Positions 9,737-19,164 of a stretch of DNA of 64,000 nucleotides are shown here, piece by piece. A program made the position numbers and the translations under genes. Origin of the DNA: Vibrio quintilis. Its GTDB lineage: Bacteria > Pseudomonadota > Gammaproteobacteria > Enterobacterales > Vibrionaceae. The notes beneath the pieces are model-generated. The model saw only the letters and a program-made list of their open reading frames with translations. It was not told where the DNA came from and did no database searches. Every line of letters starts with the position of its first letter. The first letter of the stretch is position 1. Location: positions 3,100,001 through 3,164,000 of the forward strand of contig NZ_AP024897.1 in assembly GCF_024529975.1 (NCBI RefSeq). Reading direction: 5' to 3'.

Positions 9737-10471
9737 TTAGAAGCTATATTTCACGCCCACACGGAAACGGGGACGCCATTTGTCGTTTGCAGAAACCATT
9801 TCTCCGTTGAACTCATATTTGTCACCTGATTTATATGGTTTGAAACCAACTTCAACAAACGGACGCCAGCCGCTTTCCAAACCTTTATATTCACCGGTGA
9901 AGTTCAGCTCAGAGAACCAGGATTTTTTATCTTCCCAACGAGGACCAGATGCATCTTCGTTGAATGTGTAATCAAGAGATGCGCCAAATTTCCAGTCTTC
10001 TACGCCTTTGTAACCGGCACCGAATGTCCAGCGGTTATAGTGACCATTTTGGGAGTCAACTTTGTTTTCATAGTGATAACGATGACGGAACGATACTGAC
10101 CAGTCACTGTTCACTTTGTACCCTAAAGTCAGGTTAAACTGGTGACCGACACGATCAGATTTAGATTCCCATTTGTACTGGGGTTTCAATGACCACTTAT
10201 CATTGATTTTATAAACATAACTGATATTGGCCTGGTTGCCGTTACCTTTTTGCTCCCCGAAAGCATCTTCGTTATCACTTTTCCATTTGGCTTCAATACC
10301 AAATCCAATTCCATTTTTGAAACGATGATCAACAGCAACACGATCAGCATGTGAAGCTTTTTGACCATCATATCTTGGAACAATTTCGTGACGAATATTT
10401 AATGTTGCGGCCTGTGCTGCTGCACTGGTCAAACCGATTAAAACTGCAGAGACTAAGATTTTCTTATTCAT
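9737..10471 (-). CDS. kdgM: Oligogalacturonate-specific outer membrane porin KdgM
   Basis: Small monomeric porin that lets pectic oligomers cross the outer membrane. The 244-residue precursor starts MNKKILVSAVLIGLTSAAAQA with cleavage after AQA; the mature part begins with the family's TLNIRHEIVPRYDG. It is made of alternating amphipathic strands rich in Tyr, Trp, Arg and Lys (about 12 strands) and ends RFRVGVKYSF, with the C-terminal Phe recognised by the outer-membrane assembly machinery. A longer in-frame GTG start at 10489 would add six residues and spoil the signal peptide, so I use the ATG at 10471. The ribosome site is weak and overlapped by a KdgR-like box. First gene of a probable kdgM-pelX unit, divergent from togMNAB as expected for a pectin regulon. 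Confidence 0.93.
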   Translation of the reverse strand: MNKKILVSAVLIGLTSAAAQAATLNIRHEIVPRYDGQKASHADRVAVDHRFKNGIGFGIEAKWKSDNEDAFGEQKGNGNQANISYVYKINDKWSLKPQYKWESKSDRVGHQFNLTLGYKVNSDWSVSFRHRYHYENKVDSQNGHYNRWTFGAGYKGVEDWKFGASLDYTFNEDASGPRWEDKKSWFSELNFTGEYKGLESGWRPFVEVGFKPYKSGDKYEFNGEMVSANDKWRPRFRVGVKYSF

Positions 10472-10490
10472 AATGAAACACCATTTCACT
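10472..10490. promoter_or_regulatory. KdgR-type operator abutting the kdgM start
   Basis: AATGAAACACCATTTCACT is a near-perfect dyad fitting the gammaproteobacterial KdgR consensus AATRAAAYRNYRTTTYATT at 18 of 19 positions. It touches the kdgM ATG, so bound repressor would act as a roadblock at the start of the transcribed region. Repression relieved by 2-keto-3-deoxygluconate is the known KdgR mechanism; kdgR itself is not in the window. Confidence 0.7.
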
Positions 10491-11240
10491 TTATCGGATT
10501 CGAGATTTCAATTTAATTAAATTCTTAAAAATTCAAACACCGTGAGACCAAATATGTGATCCATGGTTCATTGTTATAATTAAAAAAAAGTCGAATTGTG
10601 ATCAACCTTAAATACCACAGGATACACTACTAAACAAATAGCATATAATTATATGTTGTCTATATTAATATTGATAAGTTCATATTTAGTAATAACGAAA
10701 GAAATAAAATTACAAAAATCAAGAAAACCGTGAGTTCACACAGAGGTATAAATCACATAAATAATAATTTTATCAACAAAAACAGTAGATTAAATACAAT
10801 AAAACGCAATAGAGAAAAACCCTGAATTGTTGTTCTTTTACAACATTTTGTAAGGCTAATAATAATTTTATTATTTTACAAATAATAAAATAAATTGATT
10901 TCAATCAAGTTATTTATATTTTTGACACCTATGGAAATATAAAAAATCCACAAGATTTTTTTAGGGAAAACATCAATATGCAACCACACGCAAATTAATA
11001 AATTGACCTATATCACTATCGTTTTTCATTTTTATATGAACCCGATATAAAAAGATAAAACCGCGTTTCATTATTTTTATTGATAATTTAAAAAAAATAT
11101 AATTATCGATCACAATTATTACATGAATCAGTGGAAGTTAATATTTCATCCTAGTTTAATGAAGATAGAAACTGAAATGTGACCCGGTATTTGTTTCCTA
11201 CTTTTCAGTAATTAATCTTTAATTAATCGAGGATAAGAAA
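10491..11240. promoter_or_regulatory. 0.75 kb AT-rich divergent control region, kdgM/togMNAB
   Basis: This non-coding stretch separates divergent kdgM and togM and must hold both promoters. It contains a second KdgR-like box (listed separately) and several TGTGA half-sites that could belong to CRP sites: TGTGATCCATGGTTCA at 10554-10569, AATTGTGATC near 10594, and GATCACAATT near 11109 on the other strand. None is a full match to the 16-bp CRP dyad. The length and A/T richness are unusual for this window and suggest a complex promoter; H-NS binding is also possible. No open frame here looks real. Confidence 0.6.
11054..11072. promoter_or_regulatory. KdgR-type operator upstream of togMNAB
   Basis: GATAAAACCGCGTTTCATT fits the KdgR consensus AATRAAAYRNYRTTTYATT at 17 of 19 positions and lies about 170 nt before the togM start. 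Together with the box at kdgM it supports co-regulation of porin and importer. Confidence 0.6.
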
Positions 11241-12125
11241 ATGTATGAAAGTCGCAAGCTGGGATTGGCATACTTATCACCCTTCATAATAGGGTTGGTA
11301 TTGTTTACTGCCTTTCCATTTGTGTCATCGTTTTTGATGAGTTTTACCAATTACGATCTGATGACAACCCCGGATTTTATTGGTCTTGAAAACTACCACT
11401 ATATGCTTTTTGAAGATGATGTGTTCTGGAAATCAATGAGTGTGACGTTCATGTACGTTTTCTTAACGATTCCAGTGAAGCTCGCATTTGCTCTGTTTAT
11501 TGCGTTTCTTCTGAACTTCAATCTGAAAGGTATTGGCTTTTTCCGGACCGCGTATTACATCCCGTCAATTCTGGGAAGTAGTATCGCAATCGCCGTTTTA
11601 TGGCGGGCACTATTTGCAATTGACGGCGTGCTCAACCAGTTCCTTGGGTTCTTTAGTATTGACCCGATAAGCTGGTTAGGTGAACCCTCTTTTGCTCTGT
11701 TTACCATTACATTACTACGTGCATGGCAATTTGGTTCTGCCATGGTGATTTTCCTGGCAGCATTACAAAATGTTCCAAAATCACAATATGAAGCAGCCAT
11801 GATTGATGGGGCCAGTAAATGGCAAATGTTCATGAAAGTGACAGTACCGCTGATCACACCAGTTATCTTCTTTAACTTTATCATGCAAACAACTCAGGCC
11901 TTCCAGGAGTTCACAGCACCATACGTTGTGACTGGTGGCGGTCCAATGAAATCAACCTATCTGATTTCACTCTATATTTATGAAACTGCCTTCAAGTTCT
12001 TTGATATGGGCTACGGTAGTGCACTTGCATGGTCGCTGTTTGTTGTCGTGGCAATATTTACTGCCATTACATTCCGGTCATCCAAATATTGGGTGTTCTA
12101 CTCTGGCGACAAAGGAGGTAAATAA
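11241..12125 (+). CDS. togM: Oligogalacturonide ABC importer, permease TogM
   Basis: Inner-membrane permease of the TogMNAB carbohydrate importer (MalF-like, CUT1 family). It has 294 residues with six predicted membrane segments; the first starts at about residue 10 (GLAYLSPFIIGLVLFTAFPF). The coupling loop EAAMIDGASKWQMFMKVTVPLI (around residues 185-206) is the EAA motif that contacts the ATPase. RBS GAGGATAAG precedes the ATG. First of four co-directional genes; togN starts 2 nt after its stop. Substrate assignment comes from gene order togM-N-A-B with kdgM and pelW next to it, as in Dickeya. Confidence 0.92.
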   Translation: MYESRKLGLAYLSPFIIGLVLFTAFPFVSSFLMSFTNYDLMTTPDFIGLENYHYMLFEDDVFWKSMSVTFMYVFLTIPVKLAFALFIAFLLNFNLKGIGFFRTAYYIPSILGSSIAIAVLWRALFAIDGVLNQFLGFFSIDPISWLGEPSFALFTITLLRAWQFGSAMVIFLAALQNVPKSQYEAAMIDGASKWQMFMKVTVPLITPVIFFNFIMQTTQAFQEFTAPYVVTGGGPMKSTYLISLYIYETAFKFFDMGYGSALAWSLFVVVAIFTAITFRSSKYWVFYSGDKGGK

Positions 12126-12127
12126 TC

Positions 12128-13033
12128 ATGACTTCAACTACAGTTTCTTCAACTCAGGCTGCCAAAGAGCGCAACCTGGAAAATGAACGGACAATACGCC
12201 GCGAGAAAATTAATGCATTTGTCCGTTATACCGTACTTCTGATTGTTGGCCTTCTGATGTTGTATCCGCTTTTATGGATGTTCTCAGCATCAATGAAACC
12301 GAATCATGAAATATTTTCGTCCATGAGTTTAATTCCGGAGCATTTTAGCTGGGAAGGTTTTGTAAACGGTTGGAAAACCGGAACGGAATTTACTTTCGGA
12401 CACTACATAATTAACACATTTGCATATGTAATCCCTAAAGTAATATTGACGGTAATTTCTTCGACGATTGTCGGCTACGCTTTTGCACGGTTTGAGATTC
12501 CATGGAAAGGATTCTGGTTTGCAACACTGGTTGCCACCATTCTTCTTCCACAGTCAGTATTATTGATTCCTCAATATCTGATGTTCCGTGAAATGGGTCT
12601 GTTAGATAGTTATCTGCCACTTTATTTGCCAATGGCATTTGCAACACAAGGCTTCTTTGTCTTCATGTTAGTTCAGTTCCTTCGGGGCGTACCAACGGAT
12701 ATGGAAGAAGCTGCGATGATCGATGGATGTAATTCATTCCAGGTACTTTGGTACGTTATTGTTCCTGTGATTCGTCCGGCAATCATTTCAGTTGCACTGT
12801 TCCAGTTCATGTGGTCAGTCAATGACTTCCTCGGTCCGTTGATTTACGTCTCCAGTGTAGAGAAATATCCAATTGCTCTTGCACTGAAAATGTCTATCGA
12901 CGTAACAGAGGGCGCGAAATGGAACGAGATTCTGGCAATGGCCTCTATAGCAATTATTCCTTCAATCATGGTGTTCTTCATGTCACAGAAATATTTTGTT
13001 GAAGGTGTCACTAGCAGCGGTATTAAAGGTTAA
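12128..13033 (+). CDS. togN: Oligogalacturonide ABC importer, permease TogN
   Basis: Second inner-membrane permease (MalG-like), 301 residues. A polar N-terminal arm of about 35 residues is followed by six membrane segments, and the EAA coupling motif is EEAAMIDGCNSFQVLWYVIV at about 196-215. It pairs with TogM to form the channel. It starts 2 nt after togM (RBS GGAGG inside the togM end) and ends 18 nt before togA, so all four genes are probably one transcript. Confidence 0.92.
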   Translation: MTSTTVSSTQAAKERNLENERTIRREKINAFVRYTVLLIVGLLMLYPLLWMFSASMKPNHEIFSSMSLIPEHFSWEGFVNGWKTGTEFTFGHYIINTFAYVIPKVILTVISSTIVGYAFARFEIPWKGFWFATLVATILLPQSVLLIPQYLMFREMGLLDSYLPLYLPMAFATQGFFVFMLVQFLRGVPTDMEEAAMIDGCNSFQVLWYVIVPVIRPAIISVALFQFMWSVNDFLGPLIYVSSVEKYPIALALKMSIDVTEGAKWNEILAMASIAIIPSIMVFFMSQKYFVEGVTSSGIKG

Positions 13034-13051
13034 TTTTGGGGAGATAACACA

Positions 13052-14203
13052 ATGGCTGAAGTAAAATTTAACAAACTAGAGAAAACATATTCAAACGGAT
13101 TCAAAGCAGTTCACGGTATTGACTTAACTATCAATGACGGAGAGTTTCTGGTCATCGTCGGTCCATCAGGCTGTGCGAAATCAACCACATTACGGATGCT
13201 GGCAGGACTGGAAAATATCACCGGTGGTGAAATCTTAATCGGTGGACGCGTTGTGAATAACTTACCACCGAAAGATCGTGGTATCGCGATGGTATTCCAG
13301 AACTACGCACTTTATCCACACATGACAGTTCGTCAAAACCTTGGATTTGGTCTGAAGTTACAAAAGCTACCGAAAGACGAAATTAATCAGCGTGTTAATG
13401 ATGCTGCAAAAATTCTGGAAATTGAGGAACTCCTGGATCGTCTGCCAAGACAGCTTTCCGGTGGTCAGGCACAACGGGTTGCTGTAGGCCGGGCGATCGT
13501 GAAAAAACCAGAAGTATTCCTGTTTGATGAGCCACTATCAAACCTGGATGCCAAGCTTCGTGCTTCAATGCGGATCCGGATTTCAGATCTTCACAAGCAC
13601 CTGAAAGCAGAAAAACGTCCTGCGACTGCCGTTTATGTGACCCATGACCAGACAGAAGCAATGACAATGGGCGATCGTATCTGCGTTATGAAACTTGGCG
13701 AAATCATGCAGGTTGATACCCCGGAAGAGCTTTACAATAATCCGGTCAACATGTTTGTTGCAGGATTCATCGGTGCTCCGGAAATGAACATGTGTGATGT
13801 TAATCTGATTGAGGATGATGGCAATTTAACCGTTGATATCGCCGGGCAGAAGCTACAATTACCAGCAGAAAAAGTGCAGAGCATCCGCAATAATGGATTT
13901 AGCAAAACAGTATTAGGCATCCGCCCTGACAACATTACATTGTCATTAGCCGATGCAGCTCATCATGAGTCAGTGCAAACCATTCAGGGTGATGTTATCC
14001 GGATGGAAAACATGGGACATGAAGTCTTTGTTTACTTTGGTGTAGGACAGAATGAATTCACGGCCCGTGTACCAATTGACGATGTGAGAGAAAAATTGAA
14101 CATGGAGTTACGCAAAAATGTAACCTTCATGATCGATATGAACAAAGCGCATATTTTTGACAAAGAAACAGAAGTGAACATCTCTCTACCTATTCAAAAA
14201 TAA
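13052..14203 (+). CDS. togA: Oligogalacturonide ABC importer, ATP-binding protein TogA
   Basis: MalK/UgpC-type ATPase that drives TogMN. It has 383 residues: nucleotide-binding domain 1-235 and a C-terminal OB-fold regulatory domain ([10 protein letters not shown] near 290). Motifs: Walker [10 protein letters not shown] (37-45), Q-loop [10 protein letters not shown], signature [14 protein letters not shown], Walker [17 protein letters not shown], switch His in YVTHDQTEA. The Walker A has Ala42 where Gly is standard (GxxGxGK). The fold position tolerates Ala only in some families, so this is worth noting, but all other motifs are intact and the operon looks functional. Confidence 0.93.
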   Translation: MAEVKFNKLEKTYSNGFKAVHGIDLTINDGEFLVIVGPSGCAKSTTLRMLAGLENITGGEILIGGRVVNNLPPKDRGIAMVFQNYALYPHMTVRQNLGFGLKLQKLPKDEINQRVNDAAKILEIEELLDRLPRQLSGGQAQRVAVGRAIVKKPEVFLFDEPLSNLDAKLRASMRIRISDLHKHLKAEKRPATAVYVTHDQTEAMTMGDRICVMKLGEIMQVDTPEELYNNPVNMFVAGFIGAPEMNMCDVNLIEDDGNLTVDIAGQKLQLPAEKVQSIRNNGFSKTVLGIRPDNITLSLADAAHHESVQTIQGDVIRMENMGHEVFVYFGVGQNEFTARVPIDDVREKLNMELRKNVTFMIDMNKAHIFDKETEVNISLPIQK

Positions 14204-14226
14204 TTAAATAGCTTGGAGGCTATCTC

Positions 14227-15516
14227 ATGATTAAGAAAAGACTATTGACAACACTCACCATGGTTGCACTCGGTACAATGACAGCTACGGCTGCCACTGC
14301 ACAAACTGAGCTGCGTATGTCTTGGTGGGGGGGAAGCTCTCGACACCAGGCAACATTAAAAGCACTTGAAAAATTCCATGAGAAGTATCCTGATATCGTG
14401 GTAAAGGGTGAATATACTGGTTGGAATGGTCACCTGTCCCGTCTGACAACTCAGGTTGCAGGTAATACAGAACCGGATGTCATGCAGACAAACTGGAACT
14501 GGCTGCCTATTTTCTCCCGGGATGGCAAGGGATTCTTCGATATGAGCCAGAAAGCAGATGCGCTGCATATCGGTAATTTCCCTAAACAAGCGATCAACAT
14601 GACCACGGTGAAAGGTAAGATCAATGGTTTACCGGTCAGTATCACTTCCCGCGTGTTCTATTACAACAAGGACAGCTGGGCAAAAGCTGGCGTGAAATAT
14701 CCAACGACCTGGGAAGATTTCAAAAAAGCAGGTCAGGCGTTTAAAGCCAAGCTGGGAGATGGTTACTATCCACTGGTTGTTGAAGCACGGGATGTCTTTG
14801 CGATTAACCGTTCTATCTTCATCCAGAAATACGGTAAAGATGTTATCAACCATAAAACAAACATGTTGAACCTGACACCAAAAGAAATGACAGAGTTCTT
14901 CCAGATTTATGTTGATATGGTCAAAAATCATGTGTTCCCTTCAACCAAAGAGTTCGCTTCTTACGGTAAAGGCAACATGAACGAAATGCGCCCATGGATC
15001 GATGGTCACTTCGGCGGTTTGTATATGTGGAATACTTCCATCAAGAAATATGCAGACAACCTGGAACCACCTCAGTCTATGGAGTTAGGTCCATACCCAA
15101 TGGCACCTGGTGCAACGGATTCAGGTCTGTTAGCCCGTCCTTCAATGATGTTCTCTATTGGTCGTAATACCAAACATCCTGAAGCAGCAGCAAAACTGGT
15201 TAACTTCCTGCTGAACGATCCTGCTGGTGTGAAAGCTATGGGGCTGGCTCGTGGTGTTCCATTGAGCAGCAGTGGTCTGGATGCACTAAAAGCAGCCGGC
15301 GAACTGGATGAGACAAGCTTGCCATTCCAGGGTTATAAAATGGCACAGACTCTTCCTCAGGTTATTCTTCCAACTGCCTACACAGATAATGCGCAGTTAA
15401 TGGAACTGTTTGAAGAAGAAATGCAGCATCTGGATTACGGTCAGTCTAATGCGGAAAAATCTGCGAAAAACTTCATTCGCCGTGGTAACCGTGTACTACG
15501 CCGCATCGCAAAATAA
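14227..15516 (+). CDS. togB: Oligogalacturonide-binding periplasmic protein TogB
   Basis: Extracellular solute-binding protein family 1 that delivers oligogalacturonides to TogMNA. The 429-residue precursor has a Sec signal MIKKRLLTTLTMVALGTMTA and probable cleavage after ATAATAQ; the mature protein starts TELRMSWWGGSSRHQAT, typical of CUT1 sugar-binding proteins. RBS GGAGG before the ATG. Last gene of togMNAB, followed 18 nt later by a strong terminator, so pelW has its own promoter or depends on readthrough. Confidence 0.92.
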   Translation: MIKKRLLTTLTMVALGTMTATAATAQTELRMSWWGGSSRHQATLKALEKFHEKYPDIVVKGEYTGWNGHLSRLTTQVAGNTEPDVMQTNWNWLPIFSRDGKGFFDMSQKADALHIGNFPKQAINMTTVKGKINGLPVSITSRVFYYNKDSWAKAGVKYPTTWEDFKKAGQAFKAKLGDGYYPLVVEARDVFAINRSIFIQKYGKDVINHKTNMLNLTPKEMTEFFQIYVDMVKNHVFPSTKEFASYGKGNMNEMRPWIDGHFGGLYMWNTSIKKYADNLEPPQSMELGPYPMAPGATDSGLLARPSMMFSIGRNTKHPEAAAKLVNFLLNDPAGVKAMGLARGVPLSSSGLDALKAAGELDETSLPFQGYKMAQTLPQVILPTAYTDNAQLMELFEEEMQHLDYGQSNAEKSAKNFIRRGNRVLRRIAK

Positions 15517-15533
15517 TCGACGATGTGACAACC

Positions 15534-15566
15534 AACAGCACCCTGACTGCCGGGGTGCTGTTTTTC
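15534..15566 (+). terminator. Rho-independent terminator after togB
   Basis: A 10-bp perfect stem AACAGCACCC (15534-15543) / GGGTGCTGTT (15553-15562) with a 9-nt loop, running into TTTTT. Confidence 0.9.
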
Positions 15567-15740
15567 ATATAAAACAGTCTCAAGCGAAAGAACACAAACA
15601 ATAAAAATCGCATAGTATATGCCTCAATCAGTCATAGCCGGTATGATGATTTCAGGCAAAAAATCAACACAAATTGACCACCTGTAACATCCTGTTCCCT
15701 GCTCTATGCATACTTTACGCTGAACGATCCGGAGAGAATC

Positions 15741-17405
15741 ATGAACACACAAGCGTCTTTTCTGCCATTACTCACAGAATACTATCAACGAATTTATGCC
15801 CAGGCACAGGCTGCATCATCCCCTTTACTTGCTGATGGGATCGATACTTTGTCCGGCACACCTGTCAACTGGACTTACCCCGATGGCAATCAGGTCCCGA
15901 TGAGTAATTTTGCCAGCCAGCAGAACTTCATGCGCGGCTTATCTGCCATGACGCTGATTACCGGGGAAAAACATTATCAGGAACAGGCAAACCTGATTAC
16001 TGAATACTTTCTCAATCACTATACAGATAAAGAAAGCGGATTATTCCACTGGGGCGGACATCGCTTTATCCATCGTGACACAGGACATATCGAAGGCCCG
16101 GCCAGTAAAGAGTGTGTCCACGAGCTGAAGCATCATTTTCCATTTTATGAACTTTTACATCAGGTTGCCCCGGAAACAACAAAGAAATATCTTCAGGGAT
16201 TCTGGGCCGCCCACGTCATCGACTGGAATAAACTGGATCTCAGCCGTCATGGAGAATATGGAAAAACGCTGCCAGAGAATATATTCGGCCGGACAGAACC
16301 TCAGCCAGTAGTTGATCCGGACAAATGGCCAGAGTTACCGGAAACGATCGGATTAACATTCGTCAATGCTTCAACTGACCTGATTTATGCAGCCTGCCAC
16401 TACTACAAATACAGTGGTGACAAGAATGCAATTAAGTGGGCGAAACACTTATATCATCAGTTTGTTCTGGCTCGCCATCCAGAAACCCGGATGCCGGTCT
16501 ATCAATTTTCATCACCACTTCAACGCGAACCAATACCCGATGATGACCGCATCACATTCTCCTGGTTTGGTGATCGGGCGAAACGTCAGTTCGGGCCGGA
16601 ATTTGGTGATATCGCCCGTGAAGCAAATGTACTTTTCCGCGACAGCTGGCCGGTTGTGGTTGATAACCCGCTCGCGATTCTGGAATGTGCCCGTTTTCTC
16701 GAAGACAGTGAACTGACCGAATGGGCAATTGAAGGCATTAACGCCTACTTCCGTTTCGCCTGGGATGAACCAACCAATGAAATCATCCCGATGTGGAATA
16801 GTGGCCAGGATATGACCGGCTATACATTCCCCAGAGATGGCTACTATGGTGATAAAGGCACTGTACTAAAGCGCCAGCCAACAGACCCGGCTTATCTGCT
16901 GACGCTCGTCAGAGCCAGTGCTTTAAGTCAGAATGCCGATCTACGTACACTGACTGCAAAAATGTTTTCCCGCTTTAAACTGGGAAAACTGGATTTGCAA
17001 ACCCTTGAGCCAGTCGAATTGACATCCAAAACAGAGTTATGCTCATCCTATCTGGTGTTCGCTTTACTTGAACTTGAACGGCTGACCGGCCATCAGGAAT
17101 TGAGAACACTGGCCGGGCAGGTCGGGCACAATCTGGTGAAAAAGCATTATCACCGCGGCTACTTCCTGCCTGACGAGTATCATCGCTATACCCGCCTGGA
17201 TGATCCAACGCCATATGCATTAATCGCTCTGGAAGCTGCCCGTCTGGGTATTTATCACAAAATTCCTGTCGCAATCTCAAAAGGCGGGTATTTACATGGC
17301 GATCAAAGCATCAACGGAGAAATTAAAGTTGTTTATGATCTTGACGTTATTTATAAACAGACCGTAAGTGATCAAGAGATTCAAGCTGTAACAGAAAGGA
17401 AATAG
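15741..17405 (+). CDS. pelW: Cytoplasmic exopolygalacturonate lyase PelW (PL2)
   Basis: Polysaccharide lyase family 2 enzyme that cuts imported oligogalacturonides to unsaturated digalacturonate. It has 554 residues and no signal peptide, like Dickeya PelW (about 540). An alpha/alpha barrel pattern is evident. Residues matching the PL2 site, as I recall it from Yersinia PL2A, are H107 (GGHRF), E128 (VHELK) and H170 (SRHGE) for the Mn-type metal and R169 as base; all keep the same relative spacing as the Yersinia residues (109, 130, 172 and 171). RBS GGAGAG precedes the ATG. In Dickeya pelW also adjoins togMNAB and kdgM. A MATE transporter gene follows directly. The ogl gene needed to finish the dimer is not in the window. 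Confidence 0.92.
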   Translation: MNTQASFLPLLTEYYQRIYAQAQAASSPLLADGIDTLSGTPVNWTYPDGNQVPMSNFASQQNFMRGLSAMTLITGEKHYQEQANLITEYFLNHYTDKESGLFHWGGHRFIHRDTGHIEGPASKECVHELKHHFPFYELLHQVAPETTKKYLQGFWAAHVIDWNKLDLSRHGEYGKTLPENIFGRTEPQPVVDPDKWPELPETIGLTFVNASTDLIYAACHYYKYSGDKNAIKWAKHLYHQFVLARHPETRMPVYQFSSPLQREPIPDDDRITFSWFGDRAKRQFGPEFGDIAREANVLFRDSWPVVVDNPLAILECARFLEDSELTEWAIEGINAYFRFAWDEPTNEIIPMWNSGQDMTGYTFPRDGYYGDKGTVLKRQPTDPAYLLTLVRASALSQNADLRTLTAKMFSRFKLGKLDLQTLEPVELTSKTELCSSYLVFALLELERLTGHQELRTLAGQVGHNLVKKHYHRGYFLPDEYHRYTRLDDPTPYALIALEAARLGIYHKIPVAISKGGYLHGDQSINGEIKVVYDLDVIYKQTVSDQEIQAVTERK

Positions 17406-17406
17406 T

Positions 17407-18903
17407 GTGCCAGAAGACCCCCATGAATCAAAAAATACGCCTCATCCCGAAAATCAACCTCAAATGGAGCCGGATAATCCCCGGTCTCCTTCCCCCCGCC
17501 TCCGTCACCGACATAAAGTTCTGCTAAAACGCGATATCGCACCATTTGCATGGCCAATCACCATCGAACTGACCTGCGTGGTTTTAATGGGAATGGTCAG
17601 TACAATACTGGTCAGCCGGATAGGAAAAGCAGATACTGCAGCTGTTGGTGTCAGTGATAGTATTACATTTATTGTGATATCTTTGCTTAGCGCGACAGCG
17701 CTCGGTGGTTCCGTGTTCATTGCCCAGAGCTTTGCCAAACATAACCGGCAACAATCCGTATTGGGAGCCGTGCATGCAATCAACCTGAACATCGTTTTCA
17801 GCCTGTTCGCCTGGTTATTGATTCACCTATTTGCCGGCCCGATTCTTTCAATTGTTGCGTATGGCGCAGAACATGAAGTCGTCCGTCTGACTGAAATGTA
17901 TTTAAAAACCATTGCATTCAGTTATCCGGCACTTGCCATTCTGTTTGCCGGCAGCGGCGTATTAAGAGCCGTCGGTAACTCTCGTTTACCTGCCATCAGT
18001 AATATTCTGATGAATGTGTTCAATATTCTTATCAGTTACCCACTAATTTATGGATTAAGTGAGTGGGGAATCGGCAGCTGGCAGGGAATGGGCCTTCAGG
18101 GTGCCGGCATTGGTATCACACTGGCCCGATGGATTGGTGCGATGATGATCCTGACGTCCCTGGCACGTAACCATACTTTAAATGTGACCTTCAAAGCTTA
18201 CCTGCAGCCATTTCAGCGTAATATTCTGAAAGAGATTTTAAGCATCGGCATACCGGCCAGTATTGAATCGATTATGTTTAATTTCGGAAAGCTGCTGACA
18301 CAGATGATGGTCGCCGGTATGGGAACTGTTGCCATGGCCGGGAATTTTATTACCTTTTCAATCACATTACTGCTGAACATTCCCGGCAACACGCTCTCTA
18401 TGACTTCAACCGTTCTGGTTGGTAAACGTTTAGGGCAGGAACGTCCTCAAATGGCCACTCAGGAAATGCGGCTGATTTTTTGGGTAGCCACAGGATTACT
18501 GACAATCATCGGAGCAATCTGCATTCCTCTTGCAGAGTGGATTGCCCGTTGCTACACCAGCGATCCGGAAGTTATCGATGTCGTAGTTAAATTGTTATAC
18601 ATGAATGCCGTGATGCTCCCGGTCTGGGCGGCTTCCTTTGTATTACCTTCGGCCTTTAAAGGTGCAAAAGATGTGAAATACAGCATGTATGTGGCAATTG
18701 CCAGTATGTGGGGATGCCGGGTTGTGATCGGATATTTACTTGGAATTGTCTTTGAACTGGGCGTTTATGGTGTCTGGCTTGGCATGTTTGCTGACTGGTG
18801 GATTCGGGGCGGCCTTTATTTTTGTCGTATGCTGAATAAACGATGGCTGAATAATTACCGTAAACAAAAAGATAAAGCAACCGTTTTAAGTACGCCGAAA
18901 TAA
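17407..18903 (+). CDS. MATE-family transporter in the pectin operon
   Basis: Multidrug and toxic compound extrusion (MatE) family inner-membrane antiporter, 498 residues. After a hydrophilic Pro-rich N-terminal arm of about 40 residues come two MatE repeats of six membrane segments each, with PFAWPITIELTCVVL in TM1 and QSFAKHNRQQ after TM2. The GTG start at 17407 is one base after the pelW stop, with AAAGGA just upstream, so translation is probably coupled to PelW. MATE proteins export cationic drugs or metabolites by Na+/H+ exchange. A role in pectin use (efflux of a phenolic or sugar by-product) is inferred only from coupling. A later ATG (17465, residue 20) would also keep all membrane segments. 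Confidence 0.88.
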   Translation: MPEDPHESKNTPHPENQPQMEPDNPRSPSPRLRHRHKVLLKRDIAPFAWPITIELTCVVLMGMVSTILVSRIGKADTAAVGVSDSITFIVISLLSATALGGSVFIAQSFAKHNRQQSVLGAVHAINLNIVFSLFAWLLIHLFAGPILSIVAYGAEHEVVRLTEMYLKTIAFSYPALAILFAGSGVLRAVGNSRLPAISNILMNVFNILISYPLIYGLSEWGIGSWQGMGLQGAGIGITLARWIGAMMILTSLARNHTLNVTFKAYLQPFQRNILKEILSIGIPASIESIMFNFGKLLTQMMVAGMGTVAMAGNFITFSITLLLNIPGNTLSMTSTVLVGKRLGQERPQMATQEMRLIFWVATGLLTIIGAICIPLAEWIARCYTSDPEVIDVVVKLLYMNAVMLPVWAASFVLPSAFKGAKDVKYSMYVAIASMWGCRVVIGYLLGIVFELGVYGVWLGMFADWWIRGGLYFCRMLNKRWLNNYRKQKDKATVLSTPK

Positions 18904-18920
18904 AAATCTTTAGTGAATAA

Positions 18921-18955
18921 TTCATCTGATGAGTCAAATAAGACCATCAGATGAA
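18921..18955 (+). terminator. Probable terminator after the MATE gene
   Basis: A 10-bp stem TTCATCTGAT (18921-18930) / ATCAGATGAA (18946-18955) with a 15-nt loop, then TTTCATATT. It starts 18 nt after the stop; the T-tract is interrupted. Confidence 0.6.
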
Positions 18956-19164
18956 TTTCATATTCCGCGTCTGGTCAAAAAAGCCAGAAAATATCACATA
19001 AGCATCATGAAATAACACACCAGTTCAGAACCAAATAAAATATCCCCAAACAAAACATACGCAATAATAAAAAACAGAATAAGCTGCCATTCATCAATTT
19101 AAGTCATTCAATAAACTATCACCCCCGAATAAAAACACACATCACGCTTCGCTGCCCCGCAAGC

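Noticed and set aside
10472..10489. Extended start for kdgM from the GTG at 10489
   Set aside because: Adds six residues that disrupt a normal signal peptide; the KdgR-like box covers this stretch.
10554..10569. CRP site upstream of kdgM
   Set aside because: Only the TGTGA half is good; the second half matches 2 of 5 bases. Kept as a note, not as a feature.
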